A DNA stretch of 64,000 nucleotides from DATBRV01 sp036560145 (GTDB lineage: Bacteria; Myxococcota_A; UBA9160; SMWR01). The stretch lies in assembly GCA_036560145.1 (NCBI GenBank), contig DATBRV010000009.1, positions 16,564 through 80,563 of the forward strand, written 5' to 3'. The position numbers and the translations under genes are program-made. Of the stretch, positions 1-8,694 are shown one piece after another. Positions within the stretch are counted from its first letter, which is position 1. Each line of letters opens with the position of its first letter. Below the pieces are notes generated by a model. It was not told the origin of the DNA and searched no databases. It was given only the letters and a program-made list of their open reading frames with translations.

Positions 1-52
1 CCAGCAGCAGTGCGGCGGACGCCAGCGCGAGGCGGGGAAGCCACTCCCTCAC
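1..52 (-). CDS. Partial CDS, N-terminus of an exported or membrane protein
   Basis: Only the first 17 codons are in the window. A GTG start overlaps the TGA of the upstream PPIase gene as GTGA, which indicates translational coupling. The residues read MREWLPRLALASAALLL: a charged n-region followed by a hydrophobic stretch, as in a signal peptide or first membrane segment. It would be the third gene of an operon with the DUF3604 and PPIase genes. HupE/UreJ-type membrane proteins sometimes occupy this position in similar operons, but nothing visible here proves that identity. Confidence 0.6.
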   Translation of the reverse strand, partial: MREWLPRLALASAALLL

Positions 53-915
53 CGCGCCGCCTGCTCCGGGGGCGCGGGCAGCAACACGGTGTACTTCGCG
101 CGCATCTCGTCGTAGGCCTTGCGCCAGGCCTGCTCCTTCTGATCGGAGAGCCACGCCGTCTTCACGTCCGCCAGGACCTCCTCGAAATCGGGGGTCCGGC
201 CGGGGTCGAGGGAGTCGACGAAGACGAGATGCCAGCCGTAGCCCGACTCGATCGGACCCTGCCAGGAGCCGGGGGTGAGGCCCGCAACCGCCTGTGCGAA
301 CCCCGGCCCGAATTCGCTGGCCAGCTGCTCCGACGTGCGATCGCCGTAGTAGTCCTGGAACATGAACGGGTCGGCGAGCGACGCGGCGAGCGGCGAGTCT
401 TCGGGCCGGCCCGCGAGCTTCCCGAGCGCCTGCGCGGCGTCTTCTCGCGTGCGCGGCCCGCGCCGATCCGGGCTGAAGTACGCGTGCCGGAAGCTCACGC
501 GGGTCGGGATCGCGAACCCGTCGCCGTTCTTCGCGTACCAGGCCTTCAGCTCCTCCTCGCCCGGCTCGTGAGCCGAAGCGACGTCCTCGGCCAGGAACTG
601 CATCTTCTGCGCCATGCGGCGCTTCACGATGCTGTCGTTCTCGTCGAGGCCGAGCGCGAGCGCCTCGCGGTAGAGGACCTCCTCGCGGACCCGGTCTTCC
701 ACGAGTCGCGACAGCTCTTCCGGCGTCGGCAGACGGCGCCACTGCGCCTGGAACGACAACGCGAGCTGGTTCAGATCGTCGAGGCCCAGCGCGATCTGCC
801 GCGACGCCTCGGCTCCGCCGACCGCGGGTCGCAGGTACGCATGCACGCCGAAGATCGCGGCGCCGATCAGCAGGAAGTGGAGCAGGGGCTCGCGCAGGAT
901 CCGTCGGAAGCTCAC
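49..915 (-). CDS. Membrane-anchored parvulin-type peptidylprolyl isomerase
   Basis: The 288-residue protein has one N-terminal membrane segment (about residues 9-27) and then a helical SurA/PpiD-like region. The C-terminal third reads as a parvulin (PpiC) domain, ending with the typical GPIESGYGWHLVFV strand-turn-strand. The family catalyses cis-trans isomerisation of prolyl bonds in proteins crossing the periplasm. The GTG start overlaps the stop of the DUF3604 gene (GTGA), and its own TGA overlaps the next GTG, so three genes form one tightly coupled operon. The partner is an exported protein, so a chaperone role for it is a reasonable inference. The family call is firm; the client is not known. 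Confidence 0.85.
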   Translation of the reverse strand: MSFRRILREPLLHFLLIGAAIFGVHAYLRPAVGGAEASRQIALGLDDLNQLALSFQAQWRRLPTPEELSRLVEDRVREEVLYREALALGLDENDSIVKRRMAQKMQFLAEDVASAHEPGEEELKAWYAKNGDGFAIPTRVSFRHAYFSPDRRGPRTREDAAQALGKLAGRPEDSPLAASLADPFMFQDYYGDRTSEQLASEFGPGFAQAVAGLTPGSWQGPIESGYGWHLVFVDSLDPGRTPDFEEVLADVKTAWLSDQKEQAWRKAYDEMRAKYTVLLPAPPEQAAR

Positions 916-3239
916 CGCAGGGGATGCAACTGTTCCACCACGGGGATGATCTCGTAGTTGGCGTAGCCGAACTCGTTGCTGCGCGCCCCGAGGTACTTGT
1001 CGCCCAGCTTGTAGACCGCGATCTCGATCGGCGTCCCGACCAGCGCGGAGACGATCTTTCCGCCGTTGATGCTGTAGGTCCGGGACTCCCCGAGGTAGCT
1101 GGCGTCGGCCGCGTCGCCCATCAGGCTGGGCATCAGCCTGTTCTTCCCCGTGTAGCGGAGCTGGAACTCGCCCTGGCCCTCCGGGAAGCGCTGCGTGACG
1201 AAGCCGGGATCGGAGGGCGTCAGCGGCTTCCGCGCCGCGCCCGCGCCGAGGGCGCTGTAGATGATCATCTGCCTGTCGCCCGTCACCGTGTTCTGGAACC
1301 AGATGGACTTCTCCGCGACGAGCGCCTTCAGCTCGGCATCACCGAGCGCGACCGCGCCCTTCTTCTTGAGGTCGGCGACCGTGATGCCCGGCGCGGCCTG
1401 CTTGCGCGCGGCGGCGTCCGGCGCATACCAGATGGGAGAGCTCCAGGCGCGCTCCTGGAGGGTCGCGGCCACCACGTCCGGGGGAGCGATGCCGAGCTGC
1501 TTGGCCTGGATCGTGGTCCAGCGCGGGGTCGGGATCTCGAGCACGCGCGCGTAGTAGAAGGCGTGCAGGGCGGGATCGAACTCGGGATCGGTCCAGAGCG
1601 TCTTGAGCTCCACGGCGCCGATCGTGTTGGTGTAGGCCGCGTTCGCGACGTCCACCGTGCTGCCGATCGGCGGCACCACGCCGGTCCACTTGTCCGGCTT
1701 GCGGTCGCCCGCCCAGACCACGTCGAAGACCTTCTCGAAGCTCTGCCCGTTCTTCGCCCAACCCTTCACGATCTGGATCCGGTCGAGGTTGCCCGAGGTC
1801 GGGTCCTTGGCCGCCCACACCAGGAAGGTCGGCGACTTGGCCTGCGCCGGCGGCAGGTCTCCGCCCATCGGCACGCCCTTCGCGTAGCCGCTCTTCACCC
1901 AGTCCTTCTCGCCCAGCGTGGCCGCCGTGTATTCCCAGCCGCCGAACAAGCGGACCTTGATGTGCGGCCCGGTCACGGCGAAGGTCTCCTTGCGCTTCAT
2001 GCCGTCGAAGAGCGAAGCGCGCGTGTTCTCCTCGGCCCACACGCCGGTCAGCCCGCTGGTGCCTTCCGTGCGCGCGTCGAACATGCCGCCGACGAGCGTG
2101 CCGGACATGCGCGCCTCGGGCGTGCCGTCCGTGAAGGTATGCCCGCCGAAGAAATTGTCCTGGCGGTAGGGGACGGCGGTGTTGTGCGAGTCCGACGCGG
2201 CCCCGAAGCCGAACTTGAACGGGTTGAAGCCCTGGCTGTCTTGCAGGGCGAGGCCGTCCTTCAAGGCCTGCCGGGCGTAGCTGCCGACGATGTGGGGAAT
2301 CCGGCCGGGCGGGTTGCCCAGCAGCACCGACATCAGCTCGAAGCTCGCGAACTCGTCGTTGGGCGAGAGCAGCGGGTGCGTCTCGGAGGTGCCCTTGAGC
2401 TGCTTGATCTCGATCAGCGGCTCGTTGCGGGTGCGCGACGCAGCGTAGGCGGCGTCGATCGGGCGGCCCTTGGTGTCGACCTCGGTCGGGAACATGCGGC
2501 CGTCGGAGAGGTTGGCGTTGTGCGAGATCGCGAGCAGCTCGTTGCCCGCCTTGCGCTGCCCGTCCATCCAGCTCCAGAGGTCGACGGGATGCTTCGAATC
2601 CAGGGCGCTGAACGGCATCGCCGGCACCTTGGCGCATTCCCGGAAGAAGATGTTGCGGTGCAGGTTCATGTTGCTCGGCATCGAGGTCCACTCGTACGAG
2701 CAGAAGGCTGTGAACTTCCCGGGCTGGTTCGCCTGGTCGGCGAGCGCGACGTTCCGCTTCCAGACCGTTCCGGCGATCTCGGGAGCCATCAGCGCCGGGA
2801 TGGGCGGTCCGCTGGCCAGGGTGTTGATGGCGTAGAGGGCGACCCGCTCCATCTCTTCCTTGGTTCGGGCCTTCAGGATCAGGGGCTCCGCCGCGGGGAG
2901 CTTGCTGACCGCGGAGCCCGGCTCGTTGGCGAGATTGACGACGCCCGCGTATTCGGAGTGATCGGTGACGCCCGCCCAGTCGAGCGGCGTGTCGATCTTG
3001 ACGTCGTAGCCGAGCGGATGCTTGATCGGCTGGCCCTGGAAGTACTGGTAGGCGTCGCCGGGGCTGGTGAGCATGTTCCCGAGCGCGAAGGCGTCGAGCG
3101 ACCAGCTGGTGTGGACGTGGGTCTCGCCGAAGTACGCGTCGCGCTCGGGATTGCCCTTCGCGAAGGCCGCACCGACGGGCGCCATCAGCGCCGACACCGC
3201 AATGGAACACCAGACCCGCAGCCGCCGGATGCTCGCCAT
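912..3239 (-). CDS. DUF3604 family exported protein
   Basis: The 775-residue protein begins with a signal peptide (about residues 1-27, ending in GAAFA before KGNPE). The start at 3239 is chosen because AAGGGAGAG lies six bases upstream; an upstream in-frame ATG at 3326 would add 29 residues and run into the divergent gene. The hallmark YFGETHVHTSWS (His41, His43) and later VTDHSEYAG resemble metal-binding motifs of PHP-type phosphoesterases. DUF3604 has no established reaction that I can name. It heads an operon with a PPIase, and a second, diverged DUF3604 protein lies at 61539-63779. It is divergent from a haloalkane dehalogenase across 68 bp. Confidence 0.88.
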   Translation of the reverse strand: MASIRRLRVWCSIAVSALMAPVGAAFAKGNPERDAYFGETHVHTSWSLDAFALGNMLTSPGDAYQYFQGQPIKHPLGYDVKIDTPLDWAGVTDHSEYAGVVNLANEPGSAVSKLPAAEPLILKARTKEEMERVALYAINTLASGPPIPALMAPEIAGTVWKRNVALADQANQPGKFTAFCSYEWTSMPSNMNLHRNIFFRECAKVPAMPFSALDSKHPVDLWSWMDGQRKAGNELLAISHNANLSDGRMFPTEVDTKGRPIDAAYAASRTRNEPLIEIKQLKGTSETHPLLSPNDEFASFELMSVLLGNPPGRIPHIVGSYARQALKDGLALQDSQGFNPFKFGFGAASDSHNTAVPYRQDNFFGGHTFTDGTPEARMSGTLVGGMFDARTEGTSGLTGVWAEENTRASLFDGMKRKETFAVTGPHIKVRLFGGWEYTAATLGEKDWVKSGYAKGVPMGGDLPPAQAKSPTFLVWAAKDPTSGNLDRIQIVKGWAKNGQSFEKVFDVVWAGDRKPDKWTGVVPPIGSTVDVANAAYTNTIGAVELKTLWTDPEFDPALHAFYYARVLEIPTPRWTTIQAKQLGIAPPDVVAATLQERAWSSPIWYAPDAAARKQAAPGITVADLKKKGAVALGDAELKALVAEKSIWFQNTVTGDRQMIIYSALGAGAARKPLTPSDPGFVTQRFPEGQGEFQLRYTGKNRLMPSLMGDAADASYLGESRTYSINGGKIVSALVGTPIEIAVYKLGDKYLGARSNEFGYANYEIIPVVEQLHPLR

Positions 3240-3307
3240 CGCAATCTCTCCCTTGGTACCCACCCGAGCAAACGCTACCGTGGTCCGGCGCACCGTGGAA
3301 GGCCCCG

Positions 3308-4204
3308 ATGGAAATCCTGCGCACACCCGACGAGCGGTTCGCGAGCCTGCCCGGCTACCCGTTCGCGCCCCATTACGCGCAGGTCGACGGGCTGCGGCTC
3401 CACTACCTGGACGAGGGCCCGCGGAACGGGCCGGTCGCGCTGCTGCTGCACGGCGAGCCGTCCTGGTCGTATCTCTACCGCAAGCTGGTGCCGATATTGA
3501 CGGCCGCGGGGCTGCGCGTGGTGGCGCCCGACCTGATCGGATTCGGGCGGTCCGACAAGCCGGCGCGCCGCGAGGACTACAGCTACCAGCGGCACGTCGA
3601 CTGGCTGCGCGGATTCGTGGAAGCCGTGTCGCTCCGGAACATCACACTCGTGTGTCAGGACTGGGGCGGGCTGCTCGGCCTGCGTCTGGTGGGCGAGCAC
3701 CCGGATTGGTTCGCGCGGGTGATCGCGGCCAATACGTTTCTACCGATTGGCGAGGGCGCGCCGAGCCCCGCCTTTCTCGCCTGGCGCAGGTTTTCGCAGG
3801 AGACGCCGCGTTTCCACGTGGGAGGGATCGTGGCGGGCGGCTGCGCGACGAAGCTCCCGCCCGAGGTGATCGCGGCCTACGACGCGCCCTTTCCCGACGA
3901 CCGCTACCTGTCCGGCGCGCGGCAGTTCCCGGTGCTGGTGCCGATCGCGCCGGACGATCCAGCTGCGGCCGCCAACCGCGCGGCCTGGACCCATCTCGAG
4001 CGCTTCGAGAAGCCCTTCCTGACCGCCTTCAGCGATCTGGACATGATCACGCGCGGACTGGAGGCCGGGCTCGAGGCGCGCATCCCCGGGGCCCGCGGCC
4101 AGCCGCACACCACGATCCGGGGCGGCGGTCATTTCCTCCAGGAGGACCGCGGCGAGGAGCTCGCGCGCGTGGTGGTGGATTTCGTGCGGCGGACGGGCGG
4201 CTGA
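3308..4204 (+). CDS. Haloalkane dehalogenase (alpha/beta hydrolase)
   Basis: The 298-residue protein has the haloalkane dehalogenase layout. HGEPSWSYLYRK (residues 48-59) forms the oxyanion and halide region. CQDWGG places the nucleophile Asp118 next to the halide-stabilising Trp119. FSDLD (Asp243/Asp245) is the acid region and GGGHF (His275) supplies the base. The family hydrolyses carbon-halogen bonds to an alcohol and halide in the cytoplasm. The residue pattern fits HLD subfamily I (DhlA/DmbC-like). The lipoprotein gene downstream starts after a 1-bp gap, so the two are probably co-transcribed. The substrate cannot be read from sequence; family members with unknown natural substrates are common. 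Confidence 0.88.
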   Translation: MEILRTPDERFASLPGYPFAPHYAQVDGLRLHYLDEGPRNGPVALLLHGEPSWSYLYRKLVPILTAAGLRVVAPDLIGFGRSDKPARREDYSYQRHVDWLRGFVEAVSLRNITLVCQDWGGLLGLRLVGEHPDWFARVIAANTFLPIGEGAPSPAFLAWRRFSQETPRFHVGGIVAGGCATKLPPEVIAAYDAPFPDDRYLSGARQFPVLVPIAPDDPAAAANRAAWTHLERFEKPFLTAFSDLDMITRGLEAGLEARIPGARGQPHTTIRGGGHFLQEDRGEELARVVVDFVRRTGG

Positions 4205-4205
4205 C

Positions 4206-5240
4206 GTGTCGCGATCGCTCGAGATGACGCTCGCCGCCGTCCTCGTGCTCACCGGATGCGACCGGCTGATCGACCGCCAGATCGAGCGCGGCCTCACGCG
4301 CGCCGACGCGAGCGTGCTGAGCTCGCCGGATCTCCAGGTGGTGCTCTGCGGCACGGGCTCGCCGCTGCCCGACGCGACGCGGGCGGGGCCCTGCACCGCG
4401 GTGATCGCGGGCGGGGTCTTCCTGCTGGTCGACGTCGGCCCCGGCTCCTGGGAGCGGGTGGATCTCGAGAACCTTCCGATCGCCGAGCTGGACGGCGTGC
4501 TGCTCACGCACTTCCACTCCGATCACATCGGCGACCTCGGCGAGGCGATCACGCAGAGCTGGATCGCGGGGCGGACGCAGCCGCTCGACGTCTACGGTCC
4601 GCCGGGGGTCGCCCGGATCCTGGCCGGGCTGCGCGAGGTCTACGCCTTCGACGTGGAGTACCGCGTCGCCCACCACGGACAGGCCTGGATGCCGCGCGAG
4701 GCCGGATCCGCCGTGGCGCACGAGATCGCCCTCCCGTCGGAGGGCTCCTCGGACGCGGTGACCGTGCTCGAGCGGGACGGCCTGCGCGTCAGCGCGTTCC
4801 GGGTCGATCACACTCCGGTGTCTCCCGCGGTCGGCTATCGCTTCGACTGGCGAGGGCGCACGCTGGTGATCTCGGGCGATACCGGCCGGAGCGCGAGCCT
4901 GGTGGCGAACGCGCGCGGCGCCGACCTGCTCGTGCACGAGGCGCTCCAGCCGAAGCTGACCGGGCGCGCGTCGGACGTCGCGCGCCGGCTCGGGCGGGAG
5001 CGGATGGCGAAGCTCGCCGGCGACGTCGCGAGCTACCACACCAGCCCGCGCGACGCGGCGCAGGCGGCCCGCGAGGCGGGGGTGAAGCAGCTGGTCCTCA
5101 CCCACCTGGTGCCGGGTCCGGAGGGACCGCTCGCCGCGCGGCTCTTCCTGGACGGGGCCGGGGAGGCCTTCGAGGGCGAGATCACGCTGGGCGAAGACGG
5201 CATGCGCTTCGCCCTGCCGCCGGAGGCGGGGCTGGATTGA
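4206..5240 (+). CDS. Metallo-beta-lactamase-fold hydrolase, lipoprotein
   Basis: GTG start, 344 residues. The N-terminus (AAVLVLTGC, Cys18) is a lipobox, so the enzyme is probably a membrane-anchored periplasmic protein. The MBL motif THFHSDHIGD (His102, His104, Asp106, His107) and later SGDTG, LVHEAL and LTHLVPG supply the remaining metal ligands. The layout is that of the RNase Z/arylsulfatase-like branch (GTGSPLP near residue 50). Cytoplasmic RNase Z would not carry a lipobox, so an RNA-processing role is unlikely. It follows the dehalogenase directly. Substrate unknown. Confidence 0.82.
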   Translation: MSRSLEMTLAAVLVLTGCDRLIDRQIERGLTRADASVLSSPDLQVVLCGTGSPLPDATRAGPCTAVIAGGVFLLVDVGPGSWERVDLENLPIAELDGVLLTHFHSDHIGDLGEAITQSWIAGRTQPLDVYGPPGVARILAGLREVYAFDVEYRVAHHGQAWMPREAGSAVAHEIALPSEGSSDAVTVLERDGLRVSAFRVDHTPVSPAVGYRFDWRGRTLVISGDTGRSASLVANARGADLLVHEALQPKLTGRASDVARRLGRERMAKLAGDVASYHTSPRDAAQAAREAGVKQLVLTHLVPGPEGPLAARLFLDGAGEAFEGEITLGEDGMRFALPPEAGLD

Positions 5241-5241
5241 A

Positions 5242-5265
5242 GGCTGGCGGGCGCGCCGGCCTTTT
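5242..5265 (+). terminator. Intrinsic terminator
   Basis: GGCTGGCG, loop GGCG, CGCCGGCC gives an 8-bp stem with one G-U pair, followed directly by TTTT. It starts 1 bp after the MBL lipoprotein stop codon and separates that unit from the tetR-emrAB unit. Confidence 0.8.
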
Positions 5266-5266
5266 G

Positions 5267-5284
5267 TTAGTAAATACTCACTTA
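5267..5284 (+). promoter_or_regulatory. Candidate TetR operator overlapping the tetR start codon
   Basis: TTAGTAAATACTCACTTA is AT-rich in a very GC-rich background. It matches its own reverse complement at 12 of 18 positions, with the core AGTnAnTAnTnACT. Its last base is the A of the tetR ATG. No Shine-Dalgarno sequence is visible before that ATG, so the message may be leaderless. Autorepression by the TetR protein at this site is inference. Confidence 0.5.
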
Positions 5285-5982
5285 TGGCGCCTCCCGCCGC
5301 CGCCGCGCCCCGTTCCCGCGCCCCCGCGCGCGCCCGTCGCACCCGCCCGGGCGGCGCCGAGCGCCGCCAGCAGATCCTGCGGGCGGCCTCGGAGTGCTTC
5401 GGCACCCGGGGCTTCCACGGGACGACCACCCGCGACGTCGCCGCCGCCGTCGGCATCACCGAGGCGGCGCTCTATCGCTACTTCGACGGCAAGGAGGCGA
5501 TCTACACCGCCATCCTGGATGCGCGCATGTCGGCGCCCGATCCGGTCGACGCGGTGGAGGCGTTCGCCGAGCGCGGCGACGACCACGCGGTCTTCAGCGG
5601 GCTGCTTGAGGCGCTGTTCGCGCGCGTGAACGCCGATCCGTCCTTCATCCGCCTGCTCTTCTACTCGGCGCTGGAAGGCCACCAGCTGGCGACCCCCTTC
5701 CGGGAGAAGCGGATCCGGCGCCTGCGCGAGTTCCTGACCGGCTACATCGCGCGCCGCGTCCGGGAGGGCGCGTTCCGGCCGATCGACCCCGCCCTCGGCG
5801 CGCGTTTCTTCATCGGCCTCTTCGTCGATTACGCGCTCGTGCGTCAGGTGTTCGGCGAGCCCGATCTCTACCCGCAGCCTGCGGAGGAGGTCGCGCGCTC
5901 CCACGTCGCGATCTTCCTGGACGGAATGCGGGCGGCGCCGGCGGCGTCCCGGCGCAAGCCGGCGAGGCGCAAGCGTGGCTGA
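5284..5982 (+). CDS. TetR/AcrR family repressor
   Basis: The 232-residue protein has a proline/alanine-rich N-terminal tail (1-24), a TetR helix-turn-helix domain (about 26-78, with TTRDVAAAVGITEAALYRYF), a ligand-binding helical domain, and a basic C-terminal tail. It heads an operon with EmrA- and EmrB-like efflux genes; its last codons overlap the next gene. Regulators in this position usually repress the linked pump and release DNA when a pump substrate binds. The palindrome on its start codon is the likely operator. Ligand unknown. Confidence 0.88.
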   Translation: MAPPAAAAPRSRAPARARRTRPGGAERRQQILRAASECFGTRGFHGTTTRDVAAAVGITEAALYRYFDGKEAIYTAILDARMSAPDPVDAVEAFAERGDDHAVFSGLLEALFARVNADPSFIRLLFYSALEGHQLATPFREKRIRRLREFLTGYIARRVREGAFRPIDPALGARFFIGLFVDYALVRQVFGEPDLYPQPAEEVARSHVAIFLDGMRAAPAASRRKPARRKRG

Positions 5983-6985
5983 AGCGACGCTCGCAGGAGA
6001 CCGGATCCGGATCGGCATCCGGCCGGTGCTGATCGGCGTGGCCGCCCTCGCGGTGGCGCTGATCGCGACCTGGTGGTTCGTCGCGCTGCGCGGCCGCGAG
6101 AGCACCGACGACGCCTTCGTCGAAGGGCATCTGGTCTTCCTCTCGTCCCGCGTCTCGGGCCACGTGCTCGAGGTGCTGGTCGGCGAGAACGAACGGGTCC
6201 GCGAGAACCAGCCGCTGGTGCGGCTCGACCCCGCCGACTTCGAGGCTCGGGTAGCGCACGCGCGGGCGGACCTGGACGCCGCGCGCAATCGCATGTCGCA
6301 GGCGAGCGCCGCCGCCGAAGCCGCCGCCGCGCAGGGACGCGCCGCGGCCGCGCGCCTGCGCCACACCGAGCAGGAGCTGGTGCGCGCCCGCGAGCTGGTC
6401 GGCAAGCACGCGGCGGCGCCGACCGCGCTGGACACCGCGCTCGCCGAGCGCGACGCCGCCGCCGCGGAGCTGCGCGCGGCCGAGCAGCGCGAGCAGGCCG
6501 AGCGCGCCGCGCTCGTGAACGAGGCCCCCGTGCGGCAGTCCGAGGCGGCCCTGCGCGAAGCCGAGCTCGCGCTCGCGTACACCGTGGTGGCGGCGCCGTT
6601 CGACGGGATCGTCGGCAAGAAGGGCGTCGAGACCGGGGCCAACGTCGCCGCCGGGCAGCCCTTGTTTGCGCTGGCGGCCGCCTCCGGCAACTGGGTGATC
6701 GCGAACTTCAAGGAGACCCAGATCGGACGCATCCGGCCGGGCGACCGCGCCGAGATCAGCGTGGACGCCTTCCCGGGGCGCAGCTGGCGCGGTCACGTGG
6801 AATCCATCTCGCCGGCGACGGGGGCCAAGTACGCGCTGCTCCCGCCCGACAACGCCACCGGGAACTTCACCAAGGTCGTGCAGCGCGTGCCCGTCAAGAT
6901 CGCCATCGACGGCGTCGACGCGGACGGCGCGGCGGACGCGCTCTCCGTCGGCCTCTCGGTCAACGTCGATGTCCGCGTCCGCTGA
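5975..6985 (+). CDS. EmrA/HlyD-family efflux periplasmic adaptor
   Basis: GTG start, overlapping tetR by 8 bp. The 336-residue protein has one N-terminal membrane anchor (about 16-38), a lipoyl-like half domain starting STDDAFVEGHLV, an alanine-rich coiled coil (about 80-175), the returning half-motif TVVAAPFDGIVGKKGVETGANV, and a C-terminal beta-barrel region. This is the membrane-fusion protein of a tripartite drug exporter. It links the inner-membrane MFS pump encoded next to an outer-membrane channel that is not encoded here. Confidence 0.9.
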   Translation: MAEATLAGDRIRIGIRPVLIGVAALAVALIATWWFVALRGRESTDDAFVEGHLVFLSSRVSGHVLEVLVGENERVRENQPLVRLDPADFEARVAHARADLDAARNRMSQASAAAEAAAAQGRAAAARLRHTEQELVRARELVGKHAAAPTALDTALAERDAAAAELRAAEQREQAERAALVNEAPVRQSEAALREAELALAYTVVAAPFDGIVGKKGVETGANVAAGQPLFALAAASGNWVIANFKETQIGRIRPGDRAEISVDAFPGRSWRGHVESISPATGAKYALLPPDNATGNFTKVVQRVPVKIAIDGVDADGAADALSVGLSVNVDVRVR

Positions 6986-8561
6986 GCCCCTGACCGGGGC
7001 CCGGAGCGCAGCCGCCGACCCCCCCTCGCGCCTCTCGCTCGCCCAGCGCCTGATGCTGGTCGGCGTGATGCTGGCGACGGTCCTCGAAATCCTCGACACC
7101 TCGATCGTGAACGTGGCGCTCCCGAGCATGATGGGAAACCTGGGCGCAACCGTCGACGAGATCTCCTGGGTCGTCACCAGCTACATCATCGCCAACGTGA
7201 TCGTGATCCCGATGACGAGCTGGCTCGCCGGGCGCTTCGGTCGGCGTCGATACTTCGTGACGTCGATCGCCATCTTCACGGCGGCGTCGTTCCTGTGCGG
7301 CCTCGCCAGCTCGCTTCCCGAGCTGGTGCTGTTCCGCGTGATCCAGGGCCTGGGCGGCGGCGCGCTGCTCTCGATGGCGCAGTCGATCATGATGGAGACC
7401 TTCCCGCCGCAGCGGCAGGGCACCGGCCAGGCCATCTTCGGGATGGGCGCGGCGCTCGGCCCGAGCCTGGGGCCGACGCTGGGCGGCTGGATCACCAACC
7501 AGTGGTCGTGGCCCTGGATCTTCTACGTCAACGTCCCGCTCGGAATCGTCTCCGGCCTGCTCTGCTGGAACTACCTGCACGAGCCGCCGGCGCCCAGCGT
7601 GCGGCGCACGCAGGGCGTCGACTGGGCGGGGATCGTGCTGCTGGTGGTGGGCGTGGGGGCGCTCCAGACCGTGATCGAGCGCGGCAACCGCCTCGACTGG
7701 TTCGACAGCCGCCTGATCACGACCTTCGCGGCGTTGGCCGCCAGCTCGCTCGCGCTCTTCATCTGGCACGAGCTGCGGGTCGCGCATCCGATCGTGGATC
7801 TGCGCGTGCTGCGCCACCGCGCGCTCGCGGTGGGCTGCGTCTACGGCGCGCTGGTCGGCGTCGGCCTCTACGGCAGCGTCTTCCTGTTCCCGCTCTTCAC
7901 GCAGCAGGTGCTGCACTGGAATTCCTGGCAGTCGGGGCTCGGGATCGCGCCGTCCGCGCTGATGACGGCCATCACCATGATGCTGGTAGGCAGGCTCGTC
8001 TGGCGGATCGGTCCGGCGCCGCTCTTCGCGGTCGGCGTCGTGATCTTCGTCCCGACGCTGTACGCGATGAGCCATTGGACGCTCCAGAGCAGCCGCCTGG
8101 ATCTGTTCTGGCCGCAGATCGGGCGCGGGATCGCGATGGGATTCCTGTTCGTGCCCCTCTCGATGTCGGCGCTGCGCGCGCTGCCCCCGTCCGACATGCT
8201 CCAGGGCGCGGGGCTGTTCAACCTGTTCCGCCAGACGGGCGGAAGCATCGGCATCGCGGTGCTCGCGACGCTGATCGATCACCGCAGCGTCTTGCATCAT
8301 GCGTATCTCTCGGAGAGCGTCTCGCCGTTCTCGGCGGCGACGCAGGAACGGCTGGCGGCGCTCGCCTCGGGCTTTGCTGCGCGCGGCCTGGACGCGACCC
8401 GCGCGCTCGATGCGGCGCGGCACGCGCTCGACGGAAGCGTCGCGGCCCAGTCCGCGGTGCTCGCCTTCCGAGACTGCTATCTGGTGATCCTGGTGCTCTT
8501 CGTGCTGCTCTCGCCGCTGATCCCGCTGATGCGAAGGCCGAACATTCCCGCCCGGCCTTAG
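6969..8561 (+). CDS. EmrB/QacA-type MFS drug exporter (DHA2)
   Basis: The 530-residue membrane protein overlaps the adaptor gene by 17 bp. EILDTSIVNVALPSM in TM1, the GRFGRR loop and the GGGAL segment are typical of the 14-TM DHA2 family. With the adaptor it would export hydrophobic or amphiphilic compounds, driven by the proton gradient. The C-terminus ends IPARP, and the TAG stop shares its G with the first base of a three-copy repeat array. The substrate is not predictable. Confidence 0.92.
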   Translation: MSASAEPLTGARSAAADPPSRLSLAQRLMLVGVMLATVLEILDTSIVNVALPSMMGNLGATVDEISWVVTSYIIANVIVIPMTSWLAGRFGRRRYFVTSIAIFTAASFLCGLASSLPELVLFRVIQGLGGGALLSMAQSIMMETFPPQRQGTGQAIFGMGAALGPSLGPTLGGWITNQWSWPWIFYVNVPLGIVSGLLCWNYLHEPPAPSVRRTQGVDWAGIVLLVVGVGALQTVIERGNRLDWFDSRLITTFAALAASSLALFIWHELRVAHPIVDLRVLRHRALAVGCVYGALVGVGLYGSVFLFPLFTQQVLHWNSWQSGLGIAPSALMTAITMMLVGRLVWRIGPAPLFAVGVVIFVPTLYAMSHWTLQSSRLDLFWPQIGRGIAMGFLFVPLSMSALRALPPSDMLQGAGLFNLFRQTGGSIGIAVLATLIDHRSVLHHAYLSESVSPFSAATQERLAALASGFAARGLDATRALDAARHALDGSVAAQSAVLAFRDCYLVILVLFVLLSPLIPLMRRPNIPARP

Positions 8562-8694
8562 TGAACTTCGCTCGCCTTCGGCTCGCTGCGCGCTTGGCTT
8601 GCCTGAGTGAACTGCGCTCGCCTTTGGCTCGCTGCGCGCTTCGCTTGCCTGAGTGAACTGCGCTCGCCTTCGGCTCGCTGCGCGCTTGGCTTGC
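8561..8694. repeat. Dispersed repeat locus A: three tandem 42-bp copies, 46-bp period
   Basis: Copies start at 8561, 8607 and 8653, each 42 bp and separated by CTGA. The unit reads GTGAACTNCGCTCGCC, then a variable triplet (TTC or TTT), then GGCTCGCTGCGCGCTT, then SGCTTGC. The array fills the whole gap between the convergent MFS and phospholipase D genes. Its first base is part of the MFS stop codon and its last base touches the other stop. There are no spacers of the CRISPR type. Confidence 0.9.

Noticed and set aside
3240..3326. N-terminal extension of the first DUF3604 protein to an ATG at 3326
   Set aside because: It would bury the signal peptide behind 29 residues and overlap the divergent dehalogenase start; a clear ribosome site precedes 3239.
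924..3500. An 858-codon plus-strand open frame opposite the DUF3604 gene
   Set aside because: It is an antisense shadow: Arg/Val/Asp/Gly-rich with no conserved motif, a common by-product of GC-rich codon use.
8561..8602. Classic REP-type hairpin within a single 42-bp unit
   Set aside because: Only a weak 3-bp stem around the variable triplet (GCC-NNN-GGC) can form; the unit is not a strong palindrome on its own.
8561..8694. Tandem repeat array that could be taken for a CRISPR array
   Set aside because: Units are contiguous apart from a fixed 4-bp linker; there are no unique spacers and no cas genes.
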